From Ignavibacteria bacterium (GTDB taxonomy: Bacteria > Bacteroidota > Ignavibacteria > Ignavibacteriales > Ignavibacteriaceae): a DNA stretch of 8,631 bases. The notes below the pieces were generated by a model, which did no database searches, had not been told where the DNA came from, and saw nothing but the letters and a program-made list of their open reading frames with translations. The stretch is taken from positions 1-8,631 of the forward strand of contig JAUSIA010000191.1 of the NCBI GenBank assembly GCA_030648225.1. Reading direction: 5' to 3'. Positions 1 to 7,406 of this stretch are shown in pieces. The number at the start of each line of letters is the position of its first letter. Positions within the stretch are counted from its first letter, which is position 1. A program made the position numbers and the translations under genes.

Positions 1-1544
1 TGTTTATCGGACTTATTCCTTACTTAAAAATTATTGAAACAAAAGAGAGGCTTCTGGATATTAATCGCTCAACCTACCTGATGGCTTTTGTCTTTAGTGC
101 AATTACAATTTACTGGGTAGGAAGCTGGCAGAAAGAAGCAGATACATTCCTGATGATATCGGGCATATTACTTTTCTTTGTCAACCCGGCACATTTGTTA
201 ATTTTTTCTACCTTATACTACTTCACAAAGAAATTATTTAAAAAAAATATTGCACTGTATGTTTTTCCTCTTTTCTGGGTCACTTATGAATACATCACAA
301 TGATAACGGATTTTAGGTTTCCTTGGATAACTCTTGGAAGCGGGCTGGCTTTTATTAATGATTTTATACAGGCTGCGGATATTGTTGGCTCGCTTGGTCT
401 TTCACTTATTGTTATTTATATAAATATATTTTTGTATAAAGCCTATATTCATTATAAAGTCTCAAAGAGAAAATTTTATCTGAATCTTTCCACTGCTATT
501 TTAATTTTTATTATTGTTCTCGTTTATGGTTTTATCAGCAAATCATCTTATAATATGCCGGAGAAAAAAGTCCGGGTGGGACTTGTTCAACCAAACATTA
601 ATCCCTGGGATAAATGGTCAACAGGAGATTTAAATTCAATCCTTCAACTTTATCTTGGGCTTTCCAAACAAGCTGTTGAAGATGGAGCCAAACTTCTTAT
701 CTGGCCTGAAACAGCAATGCCTGTTTACTTAATGAGTGGAGGACATCAATCAATTGTAGATTCCATATACAGATTTCTTGAGCAAAAAAATGTTTACCTT
801 CTTACAGGAATGCCAGATCTTCAATATCACAGTAAAGATAATCGTCCTGATGATGCAAAGTATAGTGAGAACGGAGATTTTTATTACACAACTTATAATG
901 CAATTATACTTTTGTCTCCCAATTCAAGGGATTTTCAGAGATATGGGAAAACTAAACTTGTTCCTTTCGGTGAGAAAGTACCCTACGCAGATAAAATTCA
1001 TTTCTTAGGGAGTTTGATTAATTGGGGAGTAGGAATAACAGGATGGAATGTTGGACGGGATACAACTGTTTTCTCAATACCATTTCCGGAAATAAAAAAT
1101 AATGTAATTACTTATTCTGAAAAAGATTCTCTTCATATAAATGGTCTTGTCTGTTATGAATCCATTTTTCCTGATTTAGTAGCTCAGTTTGTTGATAAAG
1201 GTGCAGATCTTATTGCAGTTGTTACAAATGATAGCTGGTATGGAAAATTAAGCGGACCCTATCAGCATAAAGAATATGCTGCTTTGCGTGCTGTTGAAAA
1301 CAGGCGTAGTGTTGTTAGAGCAGCCAATGGAGGAGTCAGCTGCATAATAAATCCTTTGGGAATTACTGAAGTTGAAAGCGAAATGTTTGTAAAAACTTTT
1401 ATTGTTGGTGATGTTGTTATTGAAGATGAAGAAACTTTTTTCACAAGTAATCCTCTAATCATCCCGATTCTTTCTTCAGCATTTTCAATATGGATATTGG
1501 GGATATTTATTCTAAAAAAAATAAAAACTAAATTTAAGTTATAA
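1..1544 (+). CDS. lnt: Apolipoprotein N-acyltransferase, 5'-partial
   Basis: Inner-membrane enzyme that adds the third acyl chain to the N-terminal cysteine of lipoproteins, taking it from phospholipid. The frame is open from base 3, and its first codons read like an Lnt N-terminal membrane region (FIGLIPYLKII...). The ATG at 81 is therefore an internal methionine, and the true start lies upstream of the window. Numbering from that ATG, hydrophobic segments fill roughly residues 1-155, a nitrilase-like (CN hydrolase) domain runs from about R165 (RVGLVQPN) to about 450, and a last membrane helix lies near 463-480 before a lysine-rich tail. The family's catalytic triad is complete: E210 in WPETAMP, K290 in YGKTKLVPFGE, and C358 in VCYES. 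The visible 513 codons match the usual family length of about 510-550, so only a few dozen residues are probably missing. An outer-membrane lipoprotein pathway implies a diderm host. Identification is secure; only the 5' end is unknown. Confidence 0.96.
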   Translation, partial: FIGLIPYLKIIETKERLLDINRSTYLMAFVFSAITIYWVGSWQKEADTFLMISGILLFFVNPAHLLIFSTLYYFTKKLFKKNIALYVFPLFWVTYEYITMITDFRFPWITLGSGLAFINDFIQAADIVGSLGLSLIVIYINIFLYKAYIHYKVSKRKFYLNLSTAILIFIIVLVYGFISKSSYNMPEKKVRVGLVQPNINPWDKWSTGDLNSILQLYLGLSKQAVEDGAKLLIWPETAMPVYLMSGGHQSIVDSIYRFLEQKNVYLLTGMPDLQYHSKDNRPDDAKYSENGDFYYTTYNAIILLSPNSRDFQRYGKTKLVPFGEKVPYADKIHFLGSLINWGVGITGWNVGRDTTVFSIPFPEIKNNVITYSEKDSLHINGLVCYESIFPDLVAQFVDKGADLIAVVTNDSWYGKLSGPYQHKEYAALRAVENRRSVVRAANGGVSCIINPLGITEVESEMFVKTFIVGDVVIEDEETFFTSNPLIIPILSSAFSIWILGIFILKKIKTKFKL

Positions 1545-1553
1545 ATTGAAGTA

Positions 1554-1559
1554 TATAAT
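1554..1559 (+). promoter_or_regulatory. Possible -10 box (TATAAT) for the TA-like pair
   Basis: A perfect TATAAT lies 10 nt after the lnt stop and would place transcription start near 1566, giving a leader of about 40 nt before the ATG at 1606. No convincing -35 hexamer is found 16-18 nt upstream, and AT-rich DNA gives such matches by chance. This is a weak call. Confidence 0.25.
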
Positions 1560-1605
1560 GATATTTTCTATTTTGGCTCAGAAGAAAATTTAATGGAGAT
1601 ATTTA

Positions 1606-1899
1606 ATGCAAATAGAAGCAAATAAAACGGTTGAGAAATTATATAGAAAATATATGACAGCTTCAAATGAATTTGTTAAAGATTCATTAGAGAGTTTCTT
1701 AATTGAAAAGAGACGAAAATATAAAATAGAACTGAATCAGCTGCTTCGTAAGTATAATGCAAATGATGCAAAAGAGCTGGAAAATAAAATTAAAAAGGGA
1801 ATAGTTGAAGAACACCCGGCTTGGGAAGATCTGATTGAAATTGAAAATCTGATTGAGGAACTCAAAGATATTGAGAGTGACCTTGCCAAGTTATCCTGA
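1606..1899 (+). CDS. Small helical protein, putative antitoxin of a TumE-type pair
   Basis: A 97-residue, highly charged protein with no membrane segment or signal peptide. It reads as almost entirely alpha-helical: a lysine-rich first half (to about residue 64) and a C-terminal stretch (about 68-97, starting at EEHPAWEDLIEIENL) whose spaced Leu/Ile suggest a coiled coil or amphipathic helix. I see no helix-turn-helix and no enzymatic motif. The start is supported by GGAG at 1595-1598, seven bases before the ATG. The 3' end overlaps the next gene in another frame, as in translationally coupled toxin-antitoxin pairs. The downstream product resembles the TumE/DUF6516 toxin-like family, and small helical proteins ending in a W-E-D-L-type helix are, from memory, frequent upstream partners of that family. 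The antitoxin role is inferred from context. It could also be an unrelated small protein. Confidence 0.7.
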   Translation: MQIEANKTVEKLYRKYMTASNEFVKDSLESFLIEKRRKYKIELNQLLRKYNANDAKELENKIKKGIVEEHPAWEDLIEIENLIEELKDIESDLAKLS

Positions 1900-2206
1900 T
1901 ATTGCAGAAATTTTATTAAAGAATTATTCCGGTTATATAATTAAGCATCAATACATCCAATCATCAAGCGGTAGAATACAAAAATTAAGATTTGAATTAA
2001 TTAATAATGCTCTAGTAGATATTTACTATTCAAAATCTTCCGGTAATTATTCATTTCATTACGAGACCGAAACAGAATACTATAGACACGATAATTCTCC
2101 TCATCATCCTAATATAAATTCTTTTCCCAAGCACTCACACTATAAAGATTCTGTAGAAGAGAGTAATCTTTCAAAAGATATTTTGCAAGCCGCTAGATTT
2201 CTTTAA
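1877..2206 (+). CDS. TumE/DUF6516-family toxin-like protein
   Basis: About 109 residues (up to 117 if started upstream). The C-terminal half carries the signature I associate with the TumE/DUF6516 family: a beta-rich segment ending YSFHYE, then RHDNSPHH (R70-H77) and FPKHSH (F83-H88), rich in His and Asp as if forming a metal or active site. The family is annotated as the toxin of type II toxin-antitoxin systems; its biochemical activity is not something I can read here. No ATG is available near the 5' end. In-frame candidates are TTG 1853, TTG 1871, GTG 1877 and TTG 1883, all inside the upstream gene, so translation is probably coupled to it. GTG 1877 is chosen as the commoner non-ATG start; GAGGA at 1855-1859 would instead suit TTG 1871. 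The gene ends 27 nt before ltaE, so read-through into ltaE is possible. Family assignment is fairly confident; the start is not. Confidence 0.72.
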   Translation: MTLPSYPDIAEILLKNYSGYIIKHQYIQSSSGRIQKLRFELINNALVDIYYSKSSGNYSFHYETETEYYRHDNSPHHPNINSFPKHSHYKDSVEESNLSKDILQAARFL

Positions 2207-2233
2207 TATTATTAAGGAAAGATTTATTAACAA

Positions 2234-3265
2234 ATGAGTAAGATAATTGATTTAAGAAGTGACACCGTTACCAAACCCTCCGAAGCAATGCGTAAAGCAA
2301 TGTATGAAGCTGAAGTCGGCGATGATGTTTTTAAAGAAGATCCCACTGTAAATAAACTTGAAGAATACACTGCAGATTTATTTGGTAAGGAAGCTGCTTT
2401 GTTTGTATCAAGCGGAGTTATGGGCAACCAGCTTTGCCTTAATGTTCTTACAAATCCTGGTGATGAGGTTATTTGTGAAAGAGATGCTCACATCTTTAAT
2501 TATGAATCAGGCTCACCTGCCGCTCTAAGTGGTATTCAGCTTCATCCTGTTGATGGAAAGAATGGAGTATTAACTACTGAACAGGTTGAGCCTTTAATAC
2601 GTCCTTCAAGTGCTTACTATATGCCAAGGACAAAAGTTATTGCTCTCGAGAATACTCATAACCGTGCAAGCGGTGCAGTTTATCCAATAGAAAAAATTAT
2701 AGAGATGAAGCAGCTTGTTAAAAAGTATAACCTCCTCTTTCATCTCGATGGCGCGAGAATATGGAATGCTTCTGTTGCATCCGGAATTTCAGTTAAAGAT
2801 TATGCTGTTCATTTTGATTCCATCTCTTGCTGCTTCTCTAAAGGATTAGGCGCGCCTGTAGGTTCTATTATAGCAGGAACAAAGGATTTTATTAAAGAGG
2901 CTTACAGAGTTCGTAAAGCCTGGGGCGGGGGAATGAGACAGGCCGGAGTTCTTGCTGCTGCTGGTTTATATGCTCTCAAAAATAATATTGATAGACTTTC
3001 CGAAGATCATGAGAAAGCAAAAATTCTTGCAAAAGCAATTAATGAAAATCCTTCTTTGGAAATTGATATTAATTCAGTTCAAACAAATATTCTTATTTTC
3101 AAACCTTTAAAGATAAGTGTTGATCAAGCAATAAAACTCTGTAAAGAAAAAGGTTTACTTTTATCTGTCGGAAGGATTGATTCTTTAAGAGCAATTACTC
3201 ATCTTGATGTGAGTTCTGATGATATTGATAGAGCAATAAAAATATTAGAAGATGTCTTTTCCTGA
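2234..3265 (+). CDS. ltaE: Low-specificity L-threonine aldolase
   Basis: Cytosolic PLP enzyme of fold type I that cleaves L-threonine or L-allo-threonine to glycine and acetaldehyde. The N-terminus IDLRSDTVTKPSEAMR is the family hallmark, followed by GDDVFKEDPTV. H86 (DAHIF) is the expected ring-stacking histidine, D172 and R175 lie in HLDGAR, and K203 in FSKGLGAPVGS is the predicted Schiff-base lysine. A glycine-rich KAWGGGMRQAG segment follows, then the small C-terminal domain. Length (343 aa) is normal for the family (E. coli 333). AAGGA at 2214-2218 lies 15 nt before the ATG, a long spacing for a ribosome binding site. The gene starts 27 nt after the TumE-like gene, so the two may share a transcript, although no functional link is evident. 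A TTCAAG-hexamer hairpin begins 6 nt after the stop. The gene symbol rests on family resemblance; substrate stereospecificity cannot be read from sequence. Confidence 0.93.
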   Translation: MSKIIDLRSDTVTKPSEAMRKAMYEAEVGDDVFKEDPTVNKLEEYTADLFGKEAALFVSSGVMGNQLCLNVLTNPGDEVICERDAHIFNYESGSPAALSGIQLHPVDGKNGVLTTEQVEPLIRPSSAYYMPRTKVIALENTHNRASGAVYPIEKIIEMKQLVKKYNLLFHLDGARIWNASVASGISVKDYAVHFDSISCCFSKGLGAPVGSIIAGTKDFIKEAYRVRKAWGGGMRQAGVLAAAGLYALKNNIDRLSEDHEKAKILAKAINENPSLEIDINSVQTNILIFKPLKISVDQAIKLCKEKGLLLSVGRIDSLRAITHLDVSSDDIDRAIKILEDVFS

Positions 3266-3271
3266 TTTCAT

Positions 3272-3343
3272 TTCTTGAACTTGAACTTGCTCTTGAACTA
3301 ACGTCTTGGTTTACCTGTTCAAGTTCAAGTGTAAGTTCAAGAA
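3272..3343 (+). repeat. TTCAAG-hexamer inverted repeat, copy 1
   Basis: Two 27-nt arms (3272-3298 and 3317-3343), each about four hexamers of the GTTCAA type, flank an 18-nt loop. The arms pair at 23 of 27 positions; mismatches sit where a unit has drifted (GAGCAA on one arm, GTGTAA on the other). The element starts 6 nt after the ltaE stop. There is no T-run after it, so it is not a standard intrinsic terminator. A 25-nt core at 3317-3341 recurs exactly at 5934-5958. Confidence 0.85.
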
Positions 3344-3367
3344 GTTAAAGTAAAAATTAAATTTAAT

Positions 3368-3372
3368 AAGGA
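3368..3372 (+). promoter_or_regulatory. Ribosome binding site of the exonuclease gene
   Basis: AAGGA ends seven bases before the ATG at 3380, the best Shine-Dalgarno match in the window. It supports that start, and so does the catalytic DIE motif beginning only at residue 7. Confidence 0.6.
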
Positions 3373-3379
3373 AACAAAA

Positions 3380-4066
3380 ATGCGTCGTATTGTCTTCGAT
3401 ATTGAAACCTGTGCATTTCCGTTTAATTCACTTTCTGAAAGTCAGCAGGAATATCTCCTTCGTTATGCAGAAAAAGAAGCTGATGAAAAAGTTAAAGGAA
3501 TTAAAGTTGATGATGCAATAAGATATACAAGTCTTTATCCTTTCACTGCAAAACTTATTTCAATCGGTATTTATGATGTTGATAAAGAAAAATCCTACAT
3601 TTATTATGAAAGCGAGCAAACTGATGAATGGATTTCAGAAAAGAACGTTCATTATAAAGGATTGAGCGAACTGGAAATGCTGAATTCTTTCTGGAGAATT
3701 ATTGAAGTTACTGACCAGGTTATATCTTTTAACGGAAGAAATTTTGATGCCCCTTTCCTAATGATACGTTCTGCAATGAACAAAGTTAAGCCTAGCAAAA
3801 ATCTTGTTTCAAAAAAGTTCGATTCAGCTTTTCATATTGATCTCCTCGATCAGTTTACTTATTTCGGGTTAACAAGAAAATTTAATCTCGATTTTTACTG
3901 CCAGGCTTTTTGTATTGAATCTCCAAAGACAAAAGGCATTTCAGGGATGGAAGTAAAAAATCTTTATGAAGCCGGAAGAATAAAAGATATTGCCGTTTAC
4001 TGTGCCGATGATATTTATGCAACTTACCAGTTGTACAAAATCTGGAATGAATTTTTGAATGTGTGA
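3380..4066 (+). CDS. DEDDy-type 3'-5' exonuclease, PolB-exonuclease-like
   Basis: A 228-residue ribonuclease H-fold protein of the type annotated as a predicted 3'-5' exonuclease related to the exonuclease domain of family B DNA polymerases. Motif I is FDIETC (D7, E9), motif II is SFNGRNFDAPFL (N118, D123), and motif III is YCADD (Y207, D211), so the four acidic metal ligands and the DEDDy tyrosine are present. No polymerase, helicase or nucleic-acid-binding domain is attached, and the length is that of a stand-alone exonuclease. It probably trims DNA or RNA 3' ends in the cytoplasm; substrate and pathway are not evident, and neighbours do not help because they are metabolic. TTCAAG-hexamer hairpins lie on both sides of it. 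Family call is confident; biological role is unknown. Confidence 0.88.
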   Translation: MRRIVFDIETCAFPFNSLSESQQEYLLRYAEKEADEKVKGIKVDDAIRYTSLYPFTAKLISIGIYDVDKEKSYIYYESEQTDEWISEKNVHYKGLSELEMLNSFWRIIEVTDQVISFNGRNFDAPFLMIRSAMNKVKPSKNLVSKKFDSAFHIDLLDQFTYFGLTRKFNLDFYCQAFCIESPKTKGISGMEVKNLYEAGRIKDIAVYCADDIYATYQLYKIWNEFLNV

Positions 4067-4075
4067 AGCTCCCAA

Positions 4076-4132
4076 GTTCAAGTGTAAGATCAAGTTCAAG
4101 GAGTTTTAAGTTACTTGGACTTGATCTTGAAC
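4076..4132 (+). repeat. TTCAAG-hexamer inverted repeat, copy 2
   Basis: The left arm at 4082-4100 pairs with 4114-4132 at 16 of 19 positions around a 13-nt loop. Unit variants are GTTCAA, GTGTAA, GATCAA and GTCCAA. Hexamer sequence begins about 9 nt after the exonuclease stop. The sub-sequence GTTCAAGTGTAAG (4076-4088) is shared with copies 1 and 3, which ties the three elements to one family. It is shorter and more diverged than copy 1. Confidence 0.8.
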
Positions 4133-4174
4133 TCTTATTGCTTGCTAAATAAAAATATTTTGCACTTATGTAAT

Positions 4175-4197
4175 AAGATGAGTCAATTCTCATTTTT
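4175..4197 (+). terminator. Weak terminator-like hairpin after the exonuclease gene
   Basis: A short stem with core ATGAG (4178-4182) and CTCAT (4189-4193) encloses the loop TCAATT. It can extend outwards through a G-U pair and A-U pairs into a T-run at 4193-4197. It could end transcription from the exonuclease gene, or be an operator-like palindrome ahead of aceB. The stem is short and AT-rich. Confidence 0.3.
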
Positions 4198-4324
4198 AAA
4201 AACTCAAAGAAGTAATTTTCATTCAGTTTTAGCATTAGAGTTTATTTTACCGCTGGCACAATTTTAGGAAATCCCCTCCTGAGGTAATAATCCAATCTTA
4301 ATAATAAGGAATGTAAATTATTTT

Positions 4325-5929
4325 ATGTCTACAGCAATTGACCAGCTTGTTAACGGTATTGAGGTTAAAGCAAGAATTACTCCTGAAGTCAAAGAAATTT
4401 TAAATCCGGATGCAATACAGTTTATATCTAAATTGCACCAGTTATTTAATCCAAGACGAATTGAATTATTAAATAAAAGGGAAAAACGTCAGCAGGAAAT
4501 TGATTCGGGCATAATGCCTAATTTCCTTGAAGAAACAAGATCAATAAGAGAAGGCCACTGGATAGTGGCACCACTTCCTGTTGATCTGCTTGACAGGAGA
4601 GTTGAAATAACAGGTCCTGTTGAACGCAAAATGATAATCAATGCTCTCAATTCCGGAGCAAATGTTTTTATGGCAGATTTTGAAGATTCAAACTCACCTA
4701 CATGGAATAATGTTATTGAGGGTCAGATAAATCTTAAAGATGCAGTTGATGGAACAATATCCTATATCAATCCCGAAACCGGAAAATTTTATAAGCTGAA
4801 TGAAAAAATTGCCACGCTTATGGTAAGACCGAGAGGCTGGCATCTTGAAGAAAAATATTTTTTAATTGAAGAGGAACCTGTCTCAGCATCATTATTTGAT
4901 TTTGGTCTCTTCTTTTTTCACAACGCACAAAATTTAATTGATAAAGGAACAGGACCATACTTCTATCTTCCAAAGATGGAAAGCCATCTTGAAGCAAGAT
5001 TATGGAATGATGTTTTTGTTTTTGCACAGCAGGAGCTTGGGATTCCAAATGGAACAATTAAAGCTACCGTTTTAATTGAAACAATACTTGCTGCTTTTGA
5101 AATGGACGAGATACTTTATGAATTAAGAGATCATTCAGCAGGATTAAATTGCGGAAGATGGGATTATATTTTCAGCTTCATAAAGAAATTTAAAAATCAT
5201 CCAATGTTCATTCTACCCGATCGTGCACAGGTAACAATGACTTCTCACTGCATGCATTCATATTCTTTGCTTCTTATAAAGACTTGTCACAAACGAAATG
5301 TTCATGCAATGGGAGGAATGGCTGCACAAATTCCTATTAAGGATGATCCCGAAGCAAATGCATTAGCAATGGAAAAAGTAAAGCTTGATAAAGAAAGAGA
5401 AGCTAAAGATGGTCACGATGGTACGTGGGTAGCACATCCAGGTTTGGTTTCTGTTGCCAAAGAAATATTTAATGAATATATGCCTGAACCGAACCAAATA
5501 AAAAATAAAAGAGAAGATGTAAATGTTTCAGCAGAAGATCTTCTTGCTCTCCCGGTAGGAACAATTACACTTGAAGGTTTAAAGACAAACATTGATGTAG
5601 GTATTCAATACATTGAAGCATGGTTAAGAGGAAATGGCTGCGTCCCGATTTATAATCTTATGGAAGACGCAGCTACAGCAGAAATATCAAGAACACAAAT
5701 CTGGCAGTGGTTAAATAATCCTAACAGTGCACTTGAAGATGGATCAGGAATAACTGATGACCTCTATTCTTCATTGCTTGCAGAACAAATTGAAAAAATC
5801 AGGGAGATGGTAGGTGAAGAAAGATTTAACAAAGGTGCATACAGGCTTGCTGCTGAAATCTTCGATTCACTTGTAAGAGAAAAAAAGTTTACCGAGTTCC
5901 TGACACTTAAAGCATACGAGTATATCTGA
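4325..5929 (+). CDS. aceB: Malate synthase A
   Basis: Condenses acetyl-CoA with glyoxylate to give malate, the second step of the glyoxylate bypass; cytosolic TIM-barrel enzyme. At 534 aa it matches the A isoform (E. coli AceB 533), not the larger G isoform. Seen along the chain: [33 protein letters not shown] with R168 and R170 (one is the active-site arginine), [38 protein letters not shown] and [19 protein letters not shown], where D448 is the expected catalytic base. AAGGA at 4306-4310 lies 14 nt before the ATG, a weak site. The 258-nt upstream gap probably carries its promoter, but I find no clear one. aceA follows after 112 nt (88 nt if the earlier aceA ATG is used), a gap largely filled by a hexamer hairpin, so co-transcription is likely. 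Confidence 0.97.
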   Translation: MSTAIDQLVNGIEVKARITPEVKEILNPDAIQFISKLHQLFNPRRIELLNKREKRQQEIDSGIMPNFLEETRSIREGHWIVAPLPVDLLDRRVEITGPVERKMIINALNSGANVFMADFEDSNSPTWNNVIEGQINLKDAVDGTISYINPETGKFYKLNEKIATLMVRPRGWHLEEKYFLIEEEPVSASLFDFGLFFFHNAQNLIDKGTGPYFYLPKMESHLEARLWNDVFVFAQQELGIPNGTIKATVLIETILAAFEMDEILYELRDHSAGLNCGRWDYIFSFIKKFKNHPMFILPDRAQVTMTSHCMHSYSLLLIKTCHKRNVHAMGGMAAQIPIKDDPEANALAMEKVKLDKEREAKDGHDGTWVAHPGLVSVAKEIFNEYMPEPNQIKNKREDVNVSAEDLLALPVGTITLEGLKTNIDVGIQYIEAWLRGNGCVPIYNLMEDAATAEISRTQIWQWLNNPNSALEDGSGITDDLYSSLLAEQIEKIREMVGEERFNKGAYRLAAEIFDSLVREKKFTEFLTLKAYEYI

Positions 5930-5931
5930 AG

Positions 5932-5997
5932 AAGTTCAAGTTCAAGTGTAAGTTCAAGTATTTAAAGACTTTTCACTTCTTGAACTTGAACTTACGC
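5932..5997 (+). repeat. TTCAAG-hexamer inverted repeat, copy 3, between aceB and aceA
   Basis: Two mutually exclusive pairings are possible. 5932-5946 pairs perfectly over 15 bp with 5979-5993 (32-nt loop), or 5946-5959 pairs over 13 of 14 positions with 5984-5997 (24-nt loop). The left side at 5934-5958 is identical over 25 nt to 3317-3341. The element begins 2 nt after the aceB stop and ends 20 nt before the first possible aceA ATG. There is no T-run. It may stabilise or partly decouple the two messages; that is inference. Confidence 0.82.
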
Positions 5998-6041
5998 TAA
6001 GAAGTTTACATACAAATATGTTTAACAATCAGAGAATCGTT

Positions 6042-7319
6042 ATGTCAACAAGAGAAGACCAGATAAAAGACTTATATAATTCCTGGATACTCAATTCACG
6101 CTGGAAAAGAATTTACCGTCCATATTCAGCGGAAGATGTAATTAAACTACGCGGTTCAATAAAAATTGAATATACTATTGCCAAACGCGGCGCTCAGAAA
6201 CTATGGAAACTTCTCAACCAGGAACCTGTGGTTTGCGGTTTAGGTGCATTAACCGGAAACCAGGCAATTGAAGAAGTGCAGGCAGGATTAAAATCAATCT
6301 ACTGCAGCGGCTGGCAGGTTGCCGGTGATAATAACACTGCTGGTGCAATGTATCCTGATCAAAGTCTTTATCCTGTTGACAGCGTCCCTAATCTTGTAAA
6401 AAGAATTAATAATGCTCTTCTTCGTACAGATCAGATATATTGGAGTGAAAATAAAAATGGAGTTGATTGGCTTGTACCTATTATTGCAGATGCCGAAGCC
6501 GGTTTTGGTGGAAATTTAAATGCTTATGAATTAATGAAATTTATGATTGAAGCGGGTGCTTCGGGTGTTCATTTTGAAGATCAGCTTTCATCGGCTAAAA
6601 AATGTGGTCATCTTGGAGGGAAAGTTTTAGTTCCAACACAGGAGGCAATAAATAAACTTGTTGCTGCCAGGCTTGCTGCTGATGTTCTTGACGTTCCAAC
6701 TGTTCTTGTTGCAAGAACAGATGCGGATTCTGCAGGTCTGATTACAAGCGATGTTGATCCGCGTGATCAGAAATTTATTACAGGCAAAAGAACTGAAGAA
6801 GGATTCTTTGAAGTAAAAGATGGTTTGGAACAGGCTATTGACAGAGGTTTATCTTACGCTCCTTATGCAGATCTTTTGTGGTGTGAGACCTCAACTCCGG
6901 ATCTTGCGGAAGCAAAAGAATTTGCAGATGCTGTTCATGAAAAATTCCCTGGTAAACTTTTAGCATATAATTGTTCTCCATCTTTCAACTGGAAAAAGAA
7001 GCTTGATGATAATCAGATGCTTACTTTCCGTGAGAAGCTTGCAGAAATGGGATATAAGTATCAGTTCATTACACTTGCAGGATGGCACGCATTAAACCTT
7101 AGTATGTTTAAGCTTGCACAAGGTTATATGAAAAATGGAATGCTGGCATACTCCAACTTCCAGCAAAAAGAATTTGCTGCAGAAGCAGACGGTTACCGTG
7201 CAGTTAAGCATCAGTCTTTTGTTGGTGTTGGATATTATGATTTAGTTCAGAAAATAATTATGCAGGGGAATGGTTCCACTGCAGCACTTGATCAATCAAC
7301 AGAAGCAGCACAGTTTTAG
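6042..7319 (+). CDS. aceA: Isocitrate lyase
   Basis: Splits isocitrate into glyoxylate and succinate, the entry step of the glyoxylate bypass; a cytosolic Mg-dependent enzyme, normally a homotetramer. The hallmark [14 protein letters not shown] carries the catalytic cysteine (C188 from this start). Also present are [70 protein letters not shown] and the C-terminal STEAAQF, which resembles the STEESQF end of E. coli AceA. An in-frame ATG at 6018 would add eight residues (MFNNQRIV). The ATG at 6042 is preferred because [11 protein letters not shown] aligns without gaps to the E. coli N-terminus MKTRTQQIEEL. From 6042 the protein is 425 aa, or 433 from 6018 (E. coli 434). Neither start has a strong ribosome binding site. 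Paired with aceB upstream and closed by an intrinsic terminator. No aceK lies in the window. Confidence 0.97.
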   Translation: MSTREDQIKDLYNSWILNSRWKRIYRPYSAEDVIKLRGSIKIEYTIAKRGAQKLWKLLNQEPVVCGLGALTGNQAIEEVQAGLKSIYCSGWQVAGDNNTAGAMYPDQSLYPVDSVPNLVKRINNALLRTDQIYWSENKNGVDWLVPIIADAEAGFGGNLNAYELMKFMIEAGASGVHFEDQLSSAKKCGHLGGKVLVPTQEAINKLVAARLAADVLDVPTVLVARTDADSAGLITSDVDPRDQKFITGKRTEEGFFEVKDGLEQAIDRGLSYAPYADLLWCETSTPDLAEAKEFADAVHEKFPGKLLAYNCSPSFNWKKKLDDNQMLTFREKLAEMGYKYQFITLAGWHALNLSMFKLAQGYMKNGMLAYSNFQQKEFAAEADGYRAVKHQSFVGVGYYDLVQKIIMQGNGSTAALDQSTEAAQF

Positions 7320-7333
7320 TAAATGAGTTCCCA

Positions 7334-7396
7334 ATCGCTCTTAATCCTTATTGTCCGAGGGTTATCGTTTTGGTAGGATTAAGAGCACGATTTTTT
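7334..7396 (+). terminator. Intrinsic terminator of aceA
   Basis: A perfect 12-bp stem (7337-7348 with 7375-7386) can extend by three more pairs across a 2-nt bulge (7334-7336 with 7389-7391). Six T residues follow at 7391-7396. The 26-nt loop is longer than usual. The element begins 14 nt after the aceA stop and is the clearest terminator in the window. Confidence 0.8.
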
Positions 7397-7406
7397 GGGC
7401 AAAAAG

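Noticed and set aside
3272..3343. Hexamer hairpin as an intrinsic terminator for ltaE
   Set aside because: The sequence after the 3' arm is A/G-rich with no T-run. The same holds for the other two copies.
3882..4235. Open frame on the - strand at the end of the exonuclease gene
   Set aside because: It runs antisense to the conserved motif III of the exonuclease and through the hexamer hairpin. It has no motif or ribosome binding site.
4254..4270. Sigma-54-like promoter (TGGCAC) upstream of aceB
   Set aside because: The -24 half matches, but the required GC of the -12 element is GG at the correct spacing and there is no TTGC, so it is not a credible sigma-54 site.
5934..5958. CRISPR-like array from the repeated TTCAAG units
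   Set aside because: Units are six bases, contiguous and without unique spacers, and they face inverted copies. No cas gene is present.
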